Source: UBA5536 sp964592595
GTDB lineage: Bacteria; Bacteroidota; Bacteroidia; Bacteroidales; F082
Assembly (NCBI GenBank): GCA_964592595.1
Contig: CAZQFH010000102.1
Coordinates: forward strand, 1-6,922
Reading direction: 5' to 3'
Length of the DNA: 6,922 nt
Part shown: piece after piece, positions 5,249-6,922 of the stretch
Position numbering within the stretch: the stretch's first letter is position 1
Layout: each line of letters begins with the position of its first letter
The notes under the pieces: model-generated
The model's input: only the letters and a program-made list of their open reading frames with translations
The model's database searches: none
Told to the model about the DNA's origin: nothing
Made by a program: the position numbers and the translations under genes

Positions 5249-6712
5249 TTAACTGATTTGTTTGAGCAGTTCAACCATAGCCAAGCTGTCGAGTTTACAA
5301 TAATCCAATAAATCTTTACGCTTTTGCTGCCTGCTGATTGGGTCGCTGTCGTTGTAGAGGCTCAGGTAGGTAAGGCTTGCCGTACCGCCATCCTGAATGC
5401 CCAATGCTTTGTATGACAAATGTGGAACAAGCGCCGGCAGGACAGCTTTGATAGAATAAGAGCCTTTCATGGCCGGGTTGTAAAGGTGCAAGCTGCGAAA
5501 GGGAGCCATCAGATCCACAAAACGGGGAAGCAAAGCCAATAATTGCTTTTCGTAAGCAGGAAAATCCCTTGCCAGCTCGCGTACACGAGGAGGCTCGAAA
5601 GCACTGTTGTAAATGATAATACTTCCGCTTGCACCCAGCTGTGCTAACATATTGCTTATAAATTCCGGTCGAGGATCATCCGGAGGTGTGCCGAGGTATT
5701 CGTTGTGGACAGGCTCGTCGCCGGGTTTGTTGATGATATGGAGCGAATATTGAAAAGTAAGCTGCTGATAAGCGCGGGATTCACTATAGCGTGGCAACGG
5801 CAGCTGCATGCTTTCGAAGTCGATGAAAAAAAGCGGGTGTTGCAGCTGACTGACAAAAGCTTCGAGTGCGGCTTTGTTGCGGCTGATCTCGTCTTTGAAA
5901 AGACCCTGGAGAATGATCCATTCTTTGGCAGTAAAGCTGATGCTTGGCGGGATTTCATCCAGACTGGAGACCTCTGCCTCGCGCAATAGCTCAATCTTGT
6001 TTTTTTTTACCGATTTGAGGCCGGTAAAAATATCGCTCACTTCATCCTGATGGCAAAAACCGTAGAAATCGCAGGTGTAGGGGTGCGTACATTGATGACC
6101 TGTTTCTATTTGTGGAACAGTGTTTTGCTCCAACATCTGCTGTAAGGCTTGCAGGTTCAGTTGGATTTCCTGCTGTTTCTGCTGTGCAAAATCAGTGAGG
6201 TTTATTTTAGTGAATAGCTGATGTACTTCGAGTGCTCCTCTGCGGACATACTTATTATTAAGGTGCATGAGGCTTATTTCTGCCAAATCGAGACCAGAAG
6301 CCCTGATGACGTAATACTGGAAGCTGATATCCAAGTAGTGGTAGTCTTTGGCTCTCGTGGAAGCCTTTACTTCATAAGCCTCCCAGCTACCCTCATTGTT
6401 GACGAGGATATCCATATAGCATAAGGTATCACCATCGCTGAAGGCTGCTTCGTAGATCACTTTTTGTCCGGAGGCAATAAGTTCCCGGGTGTATTGGAGT
6501 GCTTGTTGAACTTCCTGAGGTTTGCCACGGCTGGCATCGATACCACCTGGAAAACATTTTTGAGCTGCTTCGCCTACCTCATAGCCCAAATTAAAAATAT
6601 GCTGTTGGTTTTCGGATACAGTATCTTTTAGATCGGGATTGTTGAGGTGCAGGTAGAGTGATTTGTGACATTGTGTGCCTCTTATGAAAGAAGACTTGGA
6701 GATGGTGGCCAT
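5249..6712 (-). CDS. DUF2779 protein: Cas4/RecB-like nuclease motifs plus RNase H-like C-terminal half
   Basis: The product is 487 aa from the start MATISKSSFIRGTQC. A longer frame reaches 6829, but its first 39 codons are translated GGTC repeat and hairpin, and a -7 box TATCTTTG lies 16 nt before the ATG at 6712. The N-terminal half shows Cas4/RecB-type PD-(D/E)xK features: a single cysteine C15 in RGTQCHKSLYL, D101 in CYMDIL, E114 and K116 in YEVKAS, Q132 in the following helix, and a cysteine cluster C208, C214, C220. The four cysteines fit an iron-sulfur cluster as in Cas4 and AddB. The C-terminal half is the DUF2779 region. FIDFES (296-301, D298 and E300), IIYNSAFE (366-373), VDL (399-401) and DYCKLD (470-475, D475) fit a DEDD-type RNase H fold exonuclease, although the usual Asp after NxxF is Glu373. 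Activity is inferred from motifs only. It is followed after 42 nt by the WYL gene. A role in DNA repair or defence is likely, but the substrate is unknown. Confidence 0.85.
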   Translation of the reverse strand: MATISKSSFIRGTQCHKSLYLHLNNPDLKDTVSENQQHIFNLGYEVGEAAQKCFPGGIDASRGKPQEVQQALQYTRELIASGQKVIYEAAFSDGDTLCYMDILVNNEGSWEAYEVKASTRAKDYHYLDISFQYYVIRASGLDLAEISLMHLNNKYVRRGALEVHQLFTKINLTDFAQQKQQEIQLNLQALQQMLEQNTVPQIETGHQCTHPYTCDFYGFCHQDEVSDIFTGLKSVKKNKIELLREAEVSSLDEIPPSISFTAKEWIILQGLFKDEISRNKAALEAFVSQLQHPLFFIDFESMQLPLPRYSESRAYQQLTFQYSLHIINKPGDEPVHNEYLGTPPDDPRPEFISNMLAQLGASGSIIIYNSAFEPPRVRELARDFPAYEKQLLALLPRFVDLMAPFRSLHLYNPAMKGSYSIKAVLPALVPHLSYKALGIQDGGTASLTYLSLYNDSDPISRQQKRKDLLDYCKLDSLAMVELLKQIS

Positions 6713-6728
6713 GGAAGAAGTGTTTTGG

Positions 6729-6763
6729 CAAAGATAGGCAAATGGGGTGACAAATGGTGACGG
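6729..6763 (-). promoter_or_regulatory. Promoter of the DUF2779-WYL operon with direct repeats
   Basis: On the minus strand, TATCTTTG (6729-6736) matches TAnnTTTG, and TTTG (6751-6754) may be the -33 element at a 14-nt spacer. On the plus strand the region contains a direct repeat, CAAATGGGGTGA (6739-6750) then CAAATGGTGA (6751-6760), about one helical turn apart, as in an operator. The same blocks in the same order lie at 339-373 before the ATPase fragment. The ATG at 6712 follows the -7 box by 16 nt, so the mRNA leader would be short. Confidence 0.5.
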
Positions 6764-6806
6764 TACTTTGACGAGGTAGTGGCAGATTAGGCCGAGCGGT
6801 GGGAAT

Positions 6807-6922
6807 GTCGAAAGTCTGAAGGTCGACATCTCGACTATCGCTCGATGACCAAGGTCTGAAGGTCGAAGGTCTGAAGGTCGAAGGTCTGAATGTCGAAAGT
6901 CTGAAGGTCTGAAGGTCGAAGG
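6807..6922 (+). repeat. GGTC short tandem repeat tract 4, running off the window
   Basis: Units GTCGAAA and GTCTGAAG start at 6807, are interrupted by the hairpin element at 6821-6850, then continue as GTCTGAAG and GTCGAAG alternations to the last base. One variant stretch (GTCTGAAT, GTCGAAA, GTCTGAAG) repeats the motif seen before the hairpin. The orientation is the same as in the other tracts. The tract begins about 44 nt upstream of the shared promoter block. Confidence 0.88.
6821..6850 (-). repeat. REP-like hairpin element, copy 3 (inverted)
   Basis: Identical over 30 nt to 601-630 and flanked on both sides by GGTC repeats. The ATG at 6829 (minus strand), which would open the longest form of the DUF2779 frame, falls inside this element and so should not be used as a start. 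Confidence 0.7.

Noticed and set aside
5656..5994. Frames on either strand inside the DUF2779 gene (5656-5994 minus, 5705-5989 plus, 6221-6424 plus)
   Set aside because: They are shadows of a long frame that carries clear nuclease motifs; none has a promoter or a domain of its own.

Overview
The window looks like a piece of a Bacteroidota genome, probably a draft or metagenome scaffold because it holds a run of exactly 100 N. The evidence is the LruC-domain (DUF4842-type) secreted protein, the 21-residue leucine-rich repeats of Bacteroidota type, three promoters with the Bacteroidota -7 box TAnnTTTG, and weak Shine-Dalgarno sites. I cannot place it below phylum.

Layout. At the left edge, nt 46-321 (-) encode only the first 91 residues of an AAA/P-loop ATPase with an intact Walker A motif. 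The gene stops beside what may be the 3' end of a gene entering from outside (1-42, +). Nt 339-820 hold no gene. They contain the promoter of the ATPase fragment, a tract of GTCGAAG / GTCNGAAR short repeats, hairpin elements, an AT-rich spacer and the promoter of the next gene. Nt 821-4020 (+) are a two-gene unit: a 116-aa lipoprotein, then a 941-aa secreted protein with two successive leucine-rich-repeat modules, an acidic Ca-binding-like linker and a C-terminal LruC domain. Nt 4021-4303, between convergent genes, are entirely short-repeat tract, a GC-rich hairpin unit and the assembly gap. Nt 6712-4304 (-) are a probable two-gene operon: a 487-aa DUF2779 protein with Cas4/RecB-like nuclease motifs and an RNase H-like C-terminal half, then a 300-aa WYL-family transcriptional regulator. 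Upstream of it are a promoter and another repeat tract running to the window end.

How the parts may work together. The lipoprotein resembles the N-terminal beta module of LruC proteins, so it and the LRR-LruC protein may act as one surface system, one anchored and one secreted. The nuclease-like protein and the WYL regulator look like a DNA-processing or stress/defence module with its own regulator. The most notable regulatory observation is that the promoters of the truncated ATPase gene and of the DUF2779-WYL operon share a 35-nt block arrangement beyond the basal promoter, which suggests a common regulator, possibly the WYL protein. The short-repeat tracts all have the same strand orientation, carry REP-like hairpins in both orientations, and probably caused the assembly gap.
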